Below are positions 43,801 through 53,096 of a stretch of 64,000 nt of DNA, piece after piece. How positions within the stretch are numbered: position 1 is the stretch's first letter; the number at the start of each line of letters is the position of its first letter. The position numbers and the translations under genes were made by a program. The notes under the pieces were generated by a model that saw nothing but the letters and a program-made list of their open reading frames with translations, had not been told where the DNA came from and ran no database searches. The DNA is taken from NCBI RefSeq assembly GCF_028736925.1, contig NZ_JAQZAT010000008.1:62001-126000 (forward strand). Reading direction: 5' to 3'. Source of the stretch: Flavivirga sp. 57AJ16 (GTDB lineage Bacteria; Bacteroidota; Bacteroidia; Flavobacteriales; Flavobacteriaceae).

Positions 43801-46800
43801 GCCAACAACTCTGCGCTGACTTTATCTCCTTGTGGTCCTTTAACTTTAAAACTCCAGGTTTCTTCGGTTCCAGGTTGTAGTTTGTTTCTAAATGTTGTGG
43901 TTTCAATATCCAAATCCATATTAGGGTAGGGAACAGGGATGTTTATACCTCCTGATTGGAAACTATTAAAAGCTGCAAAACTGTAATTAACTGTAAAACC
44001 ACCAATATCTTCATTGTTTACAGGCACAGAAATGGTTTTTCTGTTATTGCTAAGTTGAATGATATGCGTTTTTACAACCTTGCGATCCTTTTCAATTTGA
44101 ACGCTAACATTTAAATTACTGGCAGCAGACCCTAATGTTATTAAGACGGTTTCGCCTGTCTTATAACTTGATTTATTTGTAGTAATGAAGAATAACTTTT
44201 TATCTGCTACGGTTTTATCTTTAGGACTGTGTAAAGTCGTTTTAATTTCATCTTTAACTAATTGGCCAAATTTGTCTTTACTTTCTAAAATGATAATATA
44301 TGCACCTGATTCCCACTTTTTAATTTTACCAAGATTAAGTTTTTTTGTGGTTTCTGTGTTAAAAGATGCTATGAAAACAAGCGCTCCCTTTTCCCAATTG
44401 CTAGTAAGATGTTCATCTTTGTAAGCATCATGAGGAAACCATTTATTAAAGACTTCTTGTGAAAATTCCTGATAATCTGGTGCCTCCCAAGGTCTTTGCC
44501 TTAAAACGCTTTTAGGGGCATTTAATTTATAAATTTTAACGGTTCCCTTAGCTGGTACAAATGCTCCATTTAAGTTTCTGGTATCTATTTCAAGGACATT
44601 ATTTTTTTTGGTCTTATCTATAAGATTAGCAATAGACATATTTGCTGTTAATGCGTGGTAGCCAACATTAATCGTGGTCGTAGCACTTCTGGTTTCGCCG
44701 TTTAAATCGGTAACATCGGCAGTGACTTCGTATTTAAAAATGGGAAGGTTTGTTTTATCCACACTTTGGTCGGGAATGGCTTTAAAAGTAATTTTGAACA
44801 TGCCTTTGTTATCAGTCATACTTTCACCATGAGTAATCTCTTGGGGCTCACTATTAAACCAAGGGTAATGCCAATAGTACCAACGTGGGTATTCTACTTT
44901 TCTATGAACCCTGTATACTACTTTAGCATCGGTAATATGGCTTCCTGCGTAAGATAGGGCATGTCCTTTTATGGTCACAGAATCGTTAACCTTATAGGTT
45001 TCCGTTACGGGATTGAATGATGTTTCAAACTTTGGACGTTTGTATTCTTCGACCGAGAAGTAAGTGTTTGCATTCATGTTATGGCCTGCCTCTGTACCAA
45101 ATTGGATATAGTATTGACCGTTTAATCCATTGTTTGGTAAAATAAATTCGCCAGAAATGGAACCAAATTCATTCGTTTTAAACTTTAACTGTTTTAATTC
45201 TTCACCATTTGTATTATATAAAATGGCGTAAACTTTTTCGTTGGCCAGAACTTCAGATTTTCCATCTTCTGTTTTTAAGGTTATCGCTTTAAAATGTACG
45301 GTTTGCCCTGGTCTATATATGCTTCTATCCGTGAATAGAAAAGCATTGTATCTCACTTTTTCCTGCTGCTGTTTATAATATCTGCTTACATAATACTCGC
45401 CAAAGTATGCTTTTTCACCATTATAAATAACTTCTATATTTAAATCGTTATAATTTACATTTGATTTTGGAAGTGACATTTCACCAAATTGGTTTGACGT
45501 TTTGGTTTCTGTTATTTTATTATCCTTCTCGTAGTTTTTATGATAAGAGAATTTAACGGTTGCATTTTCAATAGGCTTCCCGTTATTTCTATTTATAATT
45601 TGAAAGATTTTATTGTTTGTGGTTTCCGTATCAACCAAAGCTAAATTAGTCACTTGTACAGTGCTAAAGGCAAAGGTTTCTGCCTCGTTTTTAGGTGATG
45701 CAAAAATTAGGTATGAGCCGTTATTTAGTTTAGGCACTAAAATTTCTGTTGTATGTATTTGGTAATCACTTTCATTTCTTAAAGTATAATCCCAATCTTT
45801 ATATGTGTCTAATTTTTTAATAAATGCCAATTGTTCATCTTCTCTATATATTTTATCGAATTTACTTAACTGGTTTCTGGTGAGCTCAAATATTTTAAAT
45901 TGAAGTTGATTTAAGTTTTTATAACGTATTAATAGCCGTGCATTTTGTTGTATAGGCAGAAATTTTTCTGTGGTGATTTGTAATGTTTGTTGTTTTATTT
46001 GTTGTTTTAAAACCGTACATTTTTTAGCCCCTTTGCTTTTAGGGAACTTTAAAATAGCCTTATTGCAAATATCAATAGCATCTTTAATCTTCCAACGATT
46101 ATCTTCATTGGTTTTAGGTTGGTAATTTGCCCCTTGTTGATTGTAAGCGGTGGCTATTTCATAATCATATAAAGTGGAAACTTCATGACTCTTTAAAAGG
46201 TCTCTTTCTGTTTTTAAAACGTTTAAAAGAAGGGACTCTTTGTCATTAAATGTTGCATGTCGATTCACAAATTTTAAACGTTCAATATTGACATCGGCTA
46301 AAGCAAAAGGTTTTTTGTCCTTTAAATGAAAGTTAATCAGATCTTGATAAATCTTTAAAGCATTTAGTTGTAATGACATCGTATCTTTCGATGCTATTTT
46401 TAATTTTGAAAAGACTTCTGCGTTACCCAGAAAAGTTGGGTCGTCTATCTCAAATTTATAAGCCGGTTTGGTGATATGGGTTTCATCAGTTTTATAAAAT
46501 AGTAATGCATTGTGACTTAAAAGATCGAATAAAGTAGGTCTGTAAATTCTAGAGCTCTTTTGTAGCTTTAAAATAGCATCATAATGGCCTAAAGGTTCCA
46601 ACTGCAATAACAATCCATTTTGTAATGAGTTTTGGTAATGTCTATGAATTTCATCGAATAGTGTTTGTAAATCCCATGTTCTAAAATCCGAGGCGTCTAC
46701 CTTTACGGCAGTTTTTGTTCTATTATAAAGTTTCCATCTATTTTGACTAAAGTACTGCCAATACATATTTGCCAGAATGCTTTCTAAAACATTTTTAGCA

Positions 46801-47096
46801 GGGAACGTGCTTTTTTTAATTTCATCTTTAAAATCCTTGATAATTTTTAACTGTGCATCTTCTTCTAAAACTAAAGCGTATTTGCTTTTAAAAAACATAC
46901 TTTTAATAAGTTGCGGTGTATTCTTGTCTTTTTCTGCTAATAACTTGATATCTTCAACAGTTTTTAAAGCAGATTGTGGTAACCCTTTAGTTTCAAATTG
47001 TTCGATTTGAGTCCATAAATCTTCATATGTATTGTTTTGGGCATTAGAAAATGCAGCGAATAGAATAATCATTAATAAGGATAAAATGTTTTTCAT
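40899..47096 (-). CDS. Alpha-2-macroglobulin-family protein with SusC-plug-like motif
   Basis: A 2065-residue secreted protein with a signal peptide (LMIILFAAFSNAQ). The order is a helical N-terminal region (25-380), MG1-MG2 (YNAFLFTDRSIYRPGQTVHFKAI), further beta domains, an A2M domain (AFFFPQLKTDPEGNVSFSFTTPEALTQWRLQLLAHTQ) and a thioester/complement-like domain with CNEQ (Cys1505), so a covalent trap is possible. At residues 1212-1222 stands LDEIVTVGYGT, the plug motif of SusC TonB-dependent transporters, here in a loop between macroglobulin domains. Three short repeats lie in frame in the DNA (42172-42199, 42691-42714, 42941-42977). Bacterial relatives trap foreign proteases in the periplasm. 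Confidence 0.9.
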   Translation of the reverse strand: MKNILSLLMIILFAAFSNAQNNTYEDLWTQIEQFETKGLPQSALKTVEDIKLLAEKDKNTPQLIKSMFFKSKYALVLEEDAQLKIIKDFKDEIKKSTFPAKNVLESILANMYWQYFSQNRWKLYNRTKTAVKVDASDFRTWDLQTLFDEIHRHYQNSLQNGLLLQLEPLGHYDAILKLQKSSRIYRPTLFDLLSHNALLFYKTDETHITKPAYKFEIDDPTFLGNAEVFSKLKIASKDTMSLQLNALKIYQDLINFHLKDKKPFALADVNIERLKFVNRHATFNDKESLLLNVLKTERDLLKSHEVSTLYDYEIATAYNQQGANYQPKTNEDNRWKIKDAIDICNKAILKFPKSKGAKKCTVLKQQIKQQTLQITTEKFLPIQQNARLLIRYKNLNQLQFKIFELTRNQLSKFDKIYREDEQLAFIKKLDTYKDWDYTLRNESDYQIHTTEILVPKLNNGSYLIFASPKNEAETFAFSTVQVTNLALVDTETTNNKIFQIINRNNGKPIENATVKFSYHKNYEKDNKITETKTSNQFGEMSLPKSNVNYNDLNIEVIYNGEKAYFGEYYVSRYYKQQQEKVRYNAFLFTDRSIYRPGQTVHFKAITLKTEDGKSEVLANEKVYAILYNTNGEELKQLKFKTNEFGSISGEFILPNNGLNGQYYIQFGTEAGHNMNANTYFSVEEYKRPKFETSFNPVTETYKVNDSVTIKGHALSYAGSHITDAKVVYRVHRKVEYPRWYYWHYPWFNSEPQEITHGESMTDNKGMFKITFKAIPDQSVDKTNLPIFKYEVTADVTDLNGETRSATTTINVGYHALTANMSIANLIDKTKKNNVLEIDTRNLNGAFVPAKGTVKIYKLNAPKSVLRQRPWEAPDYQEFSQEVFNKWFPHDAYKDEHLTSNWEKGALVFIASFNTETTKKLNLGKIKKWESGAYIIILESKDKFGQLVKDEIKTTLHSPKDKTVADKKLFFITTNKSSYKTGETVLITLGSAASNLNVSVQIEKDRKVVKTHIIQLSNNRKTISVPVNNEDIGGFTVNYSFAAFNSFQSGGINIPVPYPNMDLDIETTTFRNKLQPGTEETWSFKVKGPQGDKVSAELLASMYDASLDQFKSHTWPSNLINRPIYYSHNPSNAHQSFGTGYFRVYNKQHARINDTPQYYDQLNWFGFYFGNNNSFRTRGVNSFSRAASASMVPNEIEVEESVALMNESDGANLDEIVTVGYGTMEKKEITGSSTTANSEENINPNEKPNLENIKIRKNLQETAFFFPQLKTDPEGNVSFSFTTPEALTQWRLQLLAHTQTLESTTKTLTAVTQKELMVVPNAPRFLREGDRITISTKIVNLTEKQLSGQAKLILTDPISGEDISTKLIKSSDNSSLPLGEMAKPERAFTVNAKGNTQVSWYLSIPDNVQAVQYKIIAKSEDFSDGEQNALPVLSNRMLVTETLPMWVRSNQTKTFTLDKLKNTSTALSAGSPTTLKNHKLTLEITSNPAWYAVQALPYLMEYPYACNEQTFSRYYANALASHIANSNPRIQDVFNQWKSQDVLISNLEKNETLKSILIQETPWLRDAQSEAEQKKRMALLFDLNKMNNELQSALRKLENNQMSSGAWAWFDGGRENRYITQHIITGFGHLNKLGVTLSTAEESHNQMISKAVKYLDAQFVKEYQDIRKYNAKIDLNKDHLSYTQLHYLYMRSFYPDIKKSKEVDKIMQYYQTQIQKYWLSRPLYAKGLMALVSYRNNDSKTAHKILKSLKETSITSDELGMYWKENTNSWHWYQAPIETQALLIEAFSEAGHAFQSPSTSPSKDSLKHLEIIDNLKIWLLKNKQTNSWKTTKATTDAVYALLLQGSDWLSVTEMVDVVLGGQNIAPSKLENVKVEAGTGYYKTSWSASEIKPEMAEVKLTKKGKGIAWGSLYWQYFEDLDKITLAETPLKLKKKLFLKQNTDTGETISEITKNTPLKVGDLVRVRIELRSDRNMEFIHMKDMRAAGLEPVNVFSQYKWQDDLGYYESTKDASTNFFFDFLPKGIYVFEYDLRVNNAGNMSNGITTIQSMYAPEFSSHSEGIRLLVK

Positions 47097-47237
47097 TTTT
47101 TTAAGTTTGTATCTAAAGTACTTTCAAAAGCTATACCAAAAAACAAGGAATGAGTGAACCCGTCTTTTGGTTGAGTGAAGTTAGGTTTTTATGAGTGAAA
47201 TAGAAAGTTTATTTTTACGTTTTCGACTATACACATT

Positions 47238-48191
47238 ATGATGAAGTTTTTGCTCCTTTTCCTATTTCCTATCATGGCTTTTAGTCAATCAGATCTTGAT
47301 GATACAGAAACGCTTTTTCAGAATAAACAATTCAATAAAGCCGAACAATTAGTTAGTAATTACTTGAAAACACATCCCAATGACTTACGGGCCATTGAAT
47401 TATTAGGTGATGCTTATGGGCATCAAAAAAAATGGGATGCTGCTATTTTACAATATAAAAAGTTAGTAAATAATAAAGGGAACCATGCCAACTATCATTA
47501 CAAATATGGTGGGGCATTAGGAATGAAGGCCTTGTCTGTGAGTAAACTAAGGGCTTTGGGTTTTATAGGTGATGTAAAAGAAGCATTTTTAAAGGCTGCT
47601 GAGCTGGACAAAAACCATATTGAAGTGCGTTGGGCGTTAGTGGAGCTTTATATGCAATTACCAGGCATTATTGGTGGTAGTAAAAGTAAATCATTGTATT
47701 ATGCGGAGGAGTTGGAAGCCCTTTCGAAAGTGGATGGCTATTTGGCAAAAGGCTATGTTTATGAATATGATGACGAACCCGAACTTGCCGAAAAGTATTA
47801 TAAGATGGCTATAAAAGAAGGCGGGTCTGTAACTTGTTTTAATAAGTTGACCACTTTATACGAAAATGAAAAAGAACCAGAGAAGGCGATTGAAAATATT
47901 GAAGCTGCCCATAAAAAACATCAGCGAAACGCCATGTATTATCAAATTGGCAAGGTGGCCGCAGAATACAATATAGAACTACAAAAGGGAGCGCAATGTT
48001 TACTAATCTATTTGGAAAATCATTCTGCCAAAGATGGTGTTCCTAAAGCTTGGGCACATTACCGTTTGGCACAAATTTATATGCATAAAAAAAATAAACA
48101 GGAAGCTCTAAAATATATTGAGTTGGCCATTGCCGAACTTCCTAAAATAAAACCGTTTAAGGAGCAAAAGGAAAAGATACTTAGTAGGTGA
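47238..48191 (+). CDS. Secreted TPR protein
   Basis: A 317-residue protein with a signal peptide (KFLLLFLFPIMAFSQ). About six tetratricopeptide repeats from residue 20 to 310 (NKAEQLVSNYLKTHPNDLRAIELLGDAYGHQKKWDAAILQYKKL is the clearest; also GSVTCFNKLTTLYENEKEPEKAIENIEAAHKKHQ and AWAHYRLAQIYMHKKNKQEALKYIELAI). No other domain. It serves as a periplasmic protein-protein scaffold. Divergent from the macroglobulin gene with 140 bp between them. Confidence 0.82.
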   Translation: MMKFLLLFLFPIMAFSQSDLDDTETLFQNKQFNKAEQLVSNYLKTHPNDLRAIELLGDAYGHQKKWDAAILQYKKLVNNKGNHANYHYKYGGALGMKALSVSKLRALGFIGDVKEAFLKAAELDKNHIEVRWALVELYMQLPGIIGGSKSKSLYYAEELEALSKVDGYLAKGYVYEYDDEPELAEKYYKMAIKEGGSVTCFNKLTTLYENEKEPEKAIENIEAAHKKHQRNAMYYQIGKVAAEYNIELQKGAQCLLIYLENHSAKDGVPKAWAHYRLAQIYMHKKNKQEALKYIELAIAELPKIKPFKEQKEKILSR

Positions 48192-48336
48192 TACTAGGTA
48201 TTAGGGATGAGGTATGAGGGATTAGAGGTGAGGAGGTAGATATTAGGTTATTAGAAAATATACCAAACAAACAGTGCTAAATCCGCATTAATACTTTTAA
48301 AACAAAATTTTGGTAGTATCTTTAAATTTGTACTTT

Positions 48337-48501
48337 CCCCAATCCTCAATCCCCAATCCCCAATCCTCAATCCCCAATCCCCAATCCTCAATCCCCAATC
48401 CTCAATCCCCAATCCCCAATCCTCAATCCCCAATCCTCAATCCCCAATCCCCAATCCTCAATCCCCAATCCCCAATCCCCAATCCTCAATCCCCAATCCC
48501 C
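48337..48501. repeat. Heptanucleotide tandem array, unit CCCCAAT/CCTCAAT
   Basis: About 23 copies of a 7-bp unit, alternating CCCCAAT and CCTCAAT, between the TPR and mpl genes, 53 bp before the mpl start. A degenerate lead-in lies at 48195-48240. The unit CCTCAAT recurs in the array at 60422-60493. Confidence 0.9.
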
Positions 48502-48554
48502 ACTTTTACATCGTTTAATTTGGAATTTGAAATCTGGTGTTTGATATTTGCTCT

Positions 48555-49910
48555 ATGAACGTACATTTTATAGCTATTGGTGGTGCTGCCATGCACAATT
48601 TAGCCTTGGCATTGCATAATAAAGGTTATCAGGTCACGGGAAGTGACGATACTATTTTCGAGCCTTCAAAATCAAGATTGGACGCCAAGGGGTTGTTACC
48701 TGAAGCTTTTGGATGGTTTCCAGAAAAAATGACCTCAAATTTGGATGCGGTTGTTTTGGGAATGCATGCTAAAGCAGATAATCCGGAATTGTTGAAAGCT
48801 CAGGAACTGGGTTTGAAAATCTATAGTTATCCAGAGTTTTTATACGAACAATCTAAACATAAAACACGTGTGGTGATTGGAGGGAGTCACGGTAAAACGA
48901 CCATAACTTCTATGATCTTACATGTTATGCATTACCATGATAGAGATGTCGATTATATGGTTGGTGCGCAGTTAGAGGGTTTTGATGTGATGGTAAAGCT
49001 CACTGAATCCAATGATTTTATCGTACTAGAAGGTGATGAGTATTTGAGCTCTCCTATTGATAGACGTCCAAAATTTCATCTATACAAACCTAACATTGCC
49101 TTATTAAGTGGTATTGCCTGGGATCATATTAATGTGTTTCCGACCTATGATAATTATGTGGAGCAGTTTCGCATTTTTGTAGATTCTATTGTTAACGGCG
49201 GTAGTATTAGCTACAATGAGGAAGATCCCGAGGTAAAACGTGTTGTAGAGGCTTCAACAAATGCCATTCGTAAATTAGCATACCATACACCGGAATATAG
49301 GGTAGAAAACGGACAAACCTTATTAGATACTCCTGAAGGTCATTTGCCGATAGAAATCTTTGGAAAACATAATTTAAACAATCTGGCAGGGGCCAAATGG
49401 ATTTGTCAGCACATGGGGGTTGATGAAGACGATTTTTACGAGGCCATAGCTACTTTTAAGGGAGCCAGCAAACGTTTGGAAAAAATTGCTGAAAGTAAAA
49501 ACAGTGTCGCCTATAAAGATTTTGCACATTCTCCAAGTAAAGTAGAGGCGACTACCCATGCGGTTAAAGAACAATATAAAAACAGAACGTTGGTAGCCTG
49601 TTTGGAATTGCATACTTATAGTAGTTTAAATGCCGAGTTTTTAAAAGAATATAAAGGGACATTAAATGCTGCCGATGTAGCTGTGGTGTTTTATTCGCCG
49701 CATGCGGTGGAGATTAAAAAACTTGAAGAAGTGACGCACGAACAAATTGCGAATGCTTTTAAGCGTGATGATCTTATTATTTATACGAATCCAGACGATT
49801 TTAAGAACTTTTTATTTTCACAGGACTTTGATAATAAGGCACTTTTATTAATGAGTTCTGGTAATTATGGTGGTTTGGATTTTGATGCCGTCAAGGGATT
49901 AATTGAGTAA
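48555..49910 (+). CDS. mpl: UDP-N-acetylmuramate:L-alanyl-gamma-D-glutamyl-meso-diaminopimelate ligase
   Basis: About 451 residues from ATG 48555 (an earlier TTG start adds six odd residues). Mur ligase fold: NVHFIAIGGAAMHNLALALHNKGYQVTGSDD (UDP-binding), central ATP loop VVIGGSHGKTTITSM, YKDFAHSPSKVEAT and ACLELHTYSSLNAEFLKEY in the C-terminal domain. It joins the tripeptide recovered from the cell wall back to UDP-MurNAc, thus recycling murein. The Mpl subgroup is suggested by the missing UDP-MurNAc-alanine steps nearby and by HTYSSLN. Confidence 0.92.
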   Translation: MNVHFIAIGGAAMHNLALALHNKGYQVTGSDDTIFEPSKSRLDAKGLLPEAFGWFPEKMTSNLDAVVLGMHAKADNPELLKAQELGLKIYSYPEFLYEQSKHKTRVVIGGSHGKTTITSMILHVMHYHDRDVDYMVGAQLEGFDVMVKLTESNDFIVLEGDEYLSSPIDRRPKFHLYKPNIALLSGIAWDHINVFPTYDNYVEQFRIFVDSIVNGGSISYNEEDPEVKRVVEASTNAIRKLAYHTPEYRVENGQTLLDTPEGHLPIEIFGKHNLNNLAGAKWICQHMGVDEDDFYEAIATFKGASKRLEKIAESKNSVAYKDFAHSPSKVEATTHAVKEQYKNRTLVACLELHTYSSLNAEFLKEYKGTLNAADVAVVFYSPHAVEIKKLEEVTHEQIANAFKRDDLIIYTNPDDFKNFLFSQDFDNKALLLMSSGNYGGLDFDAVKGLIE

Positions 49911-50032
49911 TCCCGTTATTATTGTCAGAGTTTTTTATTTTTTGCCCTTATCTCCATTAGTTTTGGAAACTAGCGGTCCATGTTATTGGGGTAAGGGAAT
50001 TTACTCCTTTTTTGTCACATAGAGAACTTCGG

Positions 50033-50079
50033 CTTTAGTTTATCATGAGCGAAATCGAAAGGTTTAGCATAAACTAAAG
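50033..50079. repeat. Inverted repeat CTTTAGTTTA with REP core
   Basis: CTTTAGTTTA (50033-50042) and its complement (50070-50079) enclose GAGCGAAATCGAAAGG. A degraded CTTCGACTGAGCCCAG follows at about 50117. Dispersed repeat family; intergenic. Confidence 0.5.
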
Positions 50080-50150
50080 GTGAAAAGCTATTAAAAACCA
50101 GAACTTCAATAGGTCTTCGACTGAGCCCAGATAGGTACTATTCAATAATT

Positions 50151-50405
50151 TTAGTCAAATGGTTCCTTGGGGAGTTTTTTTAAATTTTTAATATATCTGG
50201 CATTGTTGTAGGGTTTACCATTTTTAATAACTTCGAATAATTCAACTGATAAACATTGCCCTATCATTTGTCTGGTTTGAAAATCATTATATCCAGCCTT
50301 TAACAATCGGTCAAAGGTGATTTTTGTTTCTGGTGGATCATTGTTTTTGAGTTGATTTTTTATTATTTCAAAAATTTGCTCCCTTAACATGTCATTTGTC
50401 TCCAT
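50151..50405 (-). CDS. Small conserved cytosolic protein (DUF1841-like)
   Basis: An 84-residue soluble, helical protein: EQIFEIIKNQLKNNDPPETKITFDRLLKAGYNDFQTRQMIGQCLSVELFEVIKNGKPYNNARYIKNLKKLP. The NDPPETK...Y.D...R.MIGQC pattern recurs in many bacteria under DUF1841-like annotation, which is my best guess from memory. No catalytic motif. Single gene; its role is unknown. Confidence 0.6.
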   Translation of the reverse strand: METNDMLREQIFEIIKNQLKNNDPPETKITFDRLLKAGYNDFQTRQMIGQCLSVELFEVIKNGKPYNNARYIKNLKKLPKEPFD

Positions 50406-50676
50406 AATGAAGTAGTTTTAACTAGATGTACCTAATTTTGCTAAGTTATAAAATCATTTTAATACTGAAACATTTACCCAGAATTTACCTATGCTGAATT
50501 CATTTCAGTAGTTCAAGGAAATCCAGCACGGGTTATTTTTTATATAAAACACCAAACTAATTTAATTTTTCTTAGATAATGAAGTTTGTGACTTCATCAG
50601 TATGGGAAAGCATTATTTCAAAAAAACTCTTTTAAAGAGTAACATGTTATAAATACATTTATTGTATTTTATAAAA

Positions 50677-51096
50677 CTACCTCCTCAAAAACTGCATAAC
50701 CCCAGCATTTAATTGAAAGTCTAAATCTGAAACAAAATAATCAATCTTGTTATTTGGAAAACAGTTATTGATATCGTTAATAACGTAACAAATATCTTTA
50801 TAGTAATCTAAAAGTTTATGGTTGTCAGGATCCAGCCCCGCTTGCTTGCACCATACCAAAAAATCTTCTGATTCACTTATAGTTACCAAGGCCCTGAAGA
50901 CAATAATGAAATTTAATATTGGGTTATAATAATTAAGGTCTTCATATTCATCCAACACATGAATAGTGAAGGTATTGTTGTTTATTTTTAAGATTACTGG
51001 TGTTAAATTTTTGTCAATAGGAGCCCCTTTGCCTAAGTATATTATTATTCCTTTGGTTGCGATAAAGTTTTGGATATCTATTATCTCAGGGTACAT
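50677..51096 (-). CDS. Hypothetical protein, no recognised domain
   Basis: A 139-residue soluble protein without signal peptide or membrane helix. Composition is balanced, with a helix-rich C-terminal half (ISESEDFLVWCKQAGLDPDNHKLLDYYKDICYVINDINNCF). No family recognised. The gene has about 270 bp upstream and 195 bp downstream with no other gene. Confidence 0.55.
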   Translation of the reverse strand: MYPEIIDIQNFIATKGIIIYLGKGAPIDKNLTPVILKINNNTFTIHVLDEYEDLNYYNPILNFIIVFRALVTISESEDFLVWCKQAGLDPDNHKLLDYYKDICYVINDINNCFPNNKIDYFVSDLDFQLNAGVMQFLRR

Positions 51097-51291
51097 GTAT
51101 TATAGTAAGAGTGTGTGAATTCTGAAATGTATAAATTAAAGCACGTTATTCAAAATGGGATAACGCTTTCCAGTCAATATAGTCTTTTGCTTTCGTGAAA
51201 ATCGGCTAAAATTCCATTAAAAACCTATTTTGCTAAGGCTTTTCTGTTTTTATAATTGAACTCATCTCTGTTCTTTTTTGTTTTTTCATTT

Positions 51292-51888
51292 TTATTTAAA
51301 TACTTTTTCTAAAAACTGTTCAATACTCTCTTGATTTGCACGAATGAGCTCCGCTTTGGCGTTTTCAACATCCCGTGGTTTTTTATCTTGAGAGAGTTTA
51401 AACTTACCCTCCCAATCGGTAATAGTGATTTCAAACATTTTAATAAAATCTAAATAACCTTTCATGCTTCGGTTATTAGGTTCTAAAACATATTTATGTT
51501 CGGGTGCTTCCAAAAATGCAGTCATGTCAATTAATGATGCTTTTAAAGATTCCTTGCTTTCAATAGCCTTAACTGTGGCTTTTAAATGAACGATGATATA
51601 ATTCCAGGTTGGTAATTGTGAGGTGGTATAGATACTTGGGGAAATATAACATTGTGGACCAGAAAATATAATAGTAACCTCGTTATCATCTTTTAATAAT
51701 TCTGCTTGCGGGTTAAATTTATCAATGTGCCCAATAAGTTTACCCTCATCGTTATAAATTAGAGGCAAATGGGTGATTAATGGCTGATTATCCTTTACGG
51801 AAATTACTGTTGCCAATGGGTAGGTTTTAATCACTTCAATCATGTGATTAATATTGTTATCTTGGTGGTATTTTGGAGGATATTTCAA
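51292..51888 (-). CDS. paiB: PaiB-like FMN-binding protein (negative regulator family)
   Basis: A 198-residue protein in the FMN-binding split-barrel group related to Bacillus PaiB: MKYPPKYHQDNNINHMIEVIKTYPLATVISVKDNQPLITHLPLIY, IIFSGPQCYISPSIY, LPTWNYIIVHLKATVKAIES and MFEITITDWEGKFKLSQDKKPRDVENA. PaiB was named a transcriptional regulator in Bacillus; many relatives are simply flavin-binding, so the regulatory role is uncertain. Single gene. Confidence 0.85.
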   Translation of the reverse strand: MKYPPKYHQDNNINHMIEVIKTYPLATVISVKDNQPLITHLPLIYNDEGKLIGHIDKFNPQAELLKDDNEVTIIFSGPQCYISPSIYTTSQLPTWNYIIVHLKATVKAIESKESLKASLIDMTAFLEAPEHKYVLEPNNRSMKGYLDFIKMFEITITDWEGKFKLSQDKKPRDVENAKAELIRANQESIEQFLEKVFK

Positions 51889-52034
51889 TGGGTGTAAATT
51901 AAGAATTGTTGATTTGTAAAATTACAATATTTATTTTCTTGGGTAATTTATTTTAAAAAATAAGACAGAAATAACTTACTTTGCGAATTATTACTTTTCT
52001 TTATATAATTTATACAACCAAGTACATTTAACCA

Positions 52035-52733
52035 ATGCAAGAAAAACTAGTATCATTTCCAATAAAAAATTGGTCGGAAGCCGACCGACCGCGTGAAAAA
52101 CTACAGTATAAAGGCAAAGAGGTATTGAGCGATGCAGAATTGGTGGCTATTTTAATAGGTTCGGGTAACAAAGATGAAAGTGCTGTCGCTTTATGTCAGC
52201 GAATTTTAGCAAGTGTAGATAATAATTTAAGCGAATTAGGTAAATTATCCACTATAGAACTTATGGAATTTAAAGGAGTTGGTGAGGCCAAGGCTGTTAC
52301 TATTGCAGCTGCTATGGAATTAGGAAGACGAAGAAGAGGCGGGGAGGCCTTGGAAAAAAGTAAAATAACATCTAGCAGGTCTGCTTTTGAACTCATGCAA
52401 CCTATAATAGGCGAGTTGAAACATGAGGAATTTTGGATTATCTACTTAAATAATTCCAATAAGGTCATTCAAAAAAATCAATTAAGTAAAGGAGGTATTA
52501 CAGGAACTTTGGTCGATGTACGGTTAGTGCTAAAAAATGCTTTAGAGGTTGGGGCTACAGGATTGATACTGGCCCATAACCATCCGTCGGGAACTTTAAG
52601 GCCCAGTGATGCCGATAGGCAAATTACCTGTAAATTAAAAAAAGCTGCCCAAAATTTAGATATAAAGGTTCTAGATCACTTAATTATAACAGAAAAATCA
52701 TATTTTAGTTTCGCGGATGAATCATTACTTTGA
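52035..52733 (+). CDS. radC: RadC-like JAB domain protein
   Basis: A 232-residue protein. N-terminal helix-hairpin-helix (DAELVAILIGSGNKDESAVALCQRIL, LSELGKLSTIELMEFKGVGEAKAVTIAAAMELGRR), then a JAMM/JAB metalloprotease domain with GVTGTLVDVR-like GGITGTLVDVRLVLKNALEVGATGLILAHNHPSGTLRPSDAD: HNHPSG with the metal ligands present. The role in DNA repair is disputed. Full length. Confidence 0.95.
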   Translation: MQEKLVSFPIKNWSEADRPREKLQYKGKEVLSDAELVAILIGSGNKDESAVALCQRILASVDNNLSELGKLSTIELMEFKGVGEAKAVTIAAAMELGRRRRGGEALEKSKITSSRSAFELMQPIIGELKHEEFWIIYLNNSNKVIQKNQLSKGGITGTLVDVRLVLKNALEVGATGLILAHNHPSGTLRPSDADRQITCKLKKAAQNLDIKVLDHLIITEKSYFSFADESLL

Positions 52734-53096
52734 AAATATCAAAAAAACAAATATTAAAAACCAAGATTAAAACGGGTATTTTGTGTTTGTAATTTGGTGT
52801 TTTTATAATGAAATGGTTTAAACTTTTTATAATTGGTTGTAAAGCTCTCTTTTATCCCCATATTTTGTCTTTTTATTACGCCGTAGCGAAGCTATGCAGT
52901 TCAAAAAAGCCTTTATTTTGGGAATGCCTGCTTACTGGTAGGCAGGAAATTGTTATTTTTCGCTTCAATCAAAAAACATGTGCCCAGCTTGGCAGGGTAG
53001 TTTAAACCACTTCAATTGGAATTTATAAAAATTAATGAATTTTTTAATAATAAATCTTAAGCTACTCACTGCTACTAAAAACTGTTTACTAAAAAT
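52734..53096. other. Intergenic region, no convincing gene
   Basis: A short open frame at 52808-53005 is not supported: no homologue recognised, and it runs through a GCCTGC...GCAGG dispersed repeat. An AT-rich end presumably carries the promoter of the deacetylase-like gene. Confidence 0.4.

Noticed and set aside
48337-48501. Regular repeats as a CRISPR array
   Set aside because: Unit is 7 bp without spacers; no cas genes in view.
48310-48558. 82-residue frame with PQSSIPN repeats, and its antisense GLGIEDW frame
   Set aside because: Produced by the heptanucleotide tandem array; not protein sequences.
52808-53005. 65-residue frame MKWFKLF...
   Set aside because: Crosses a dispersed repeat, no family resemblance, no good promoter; probably chance.
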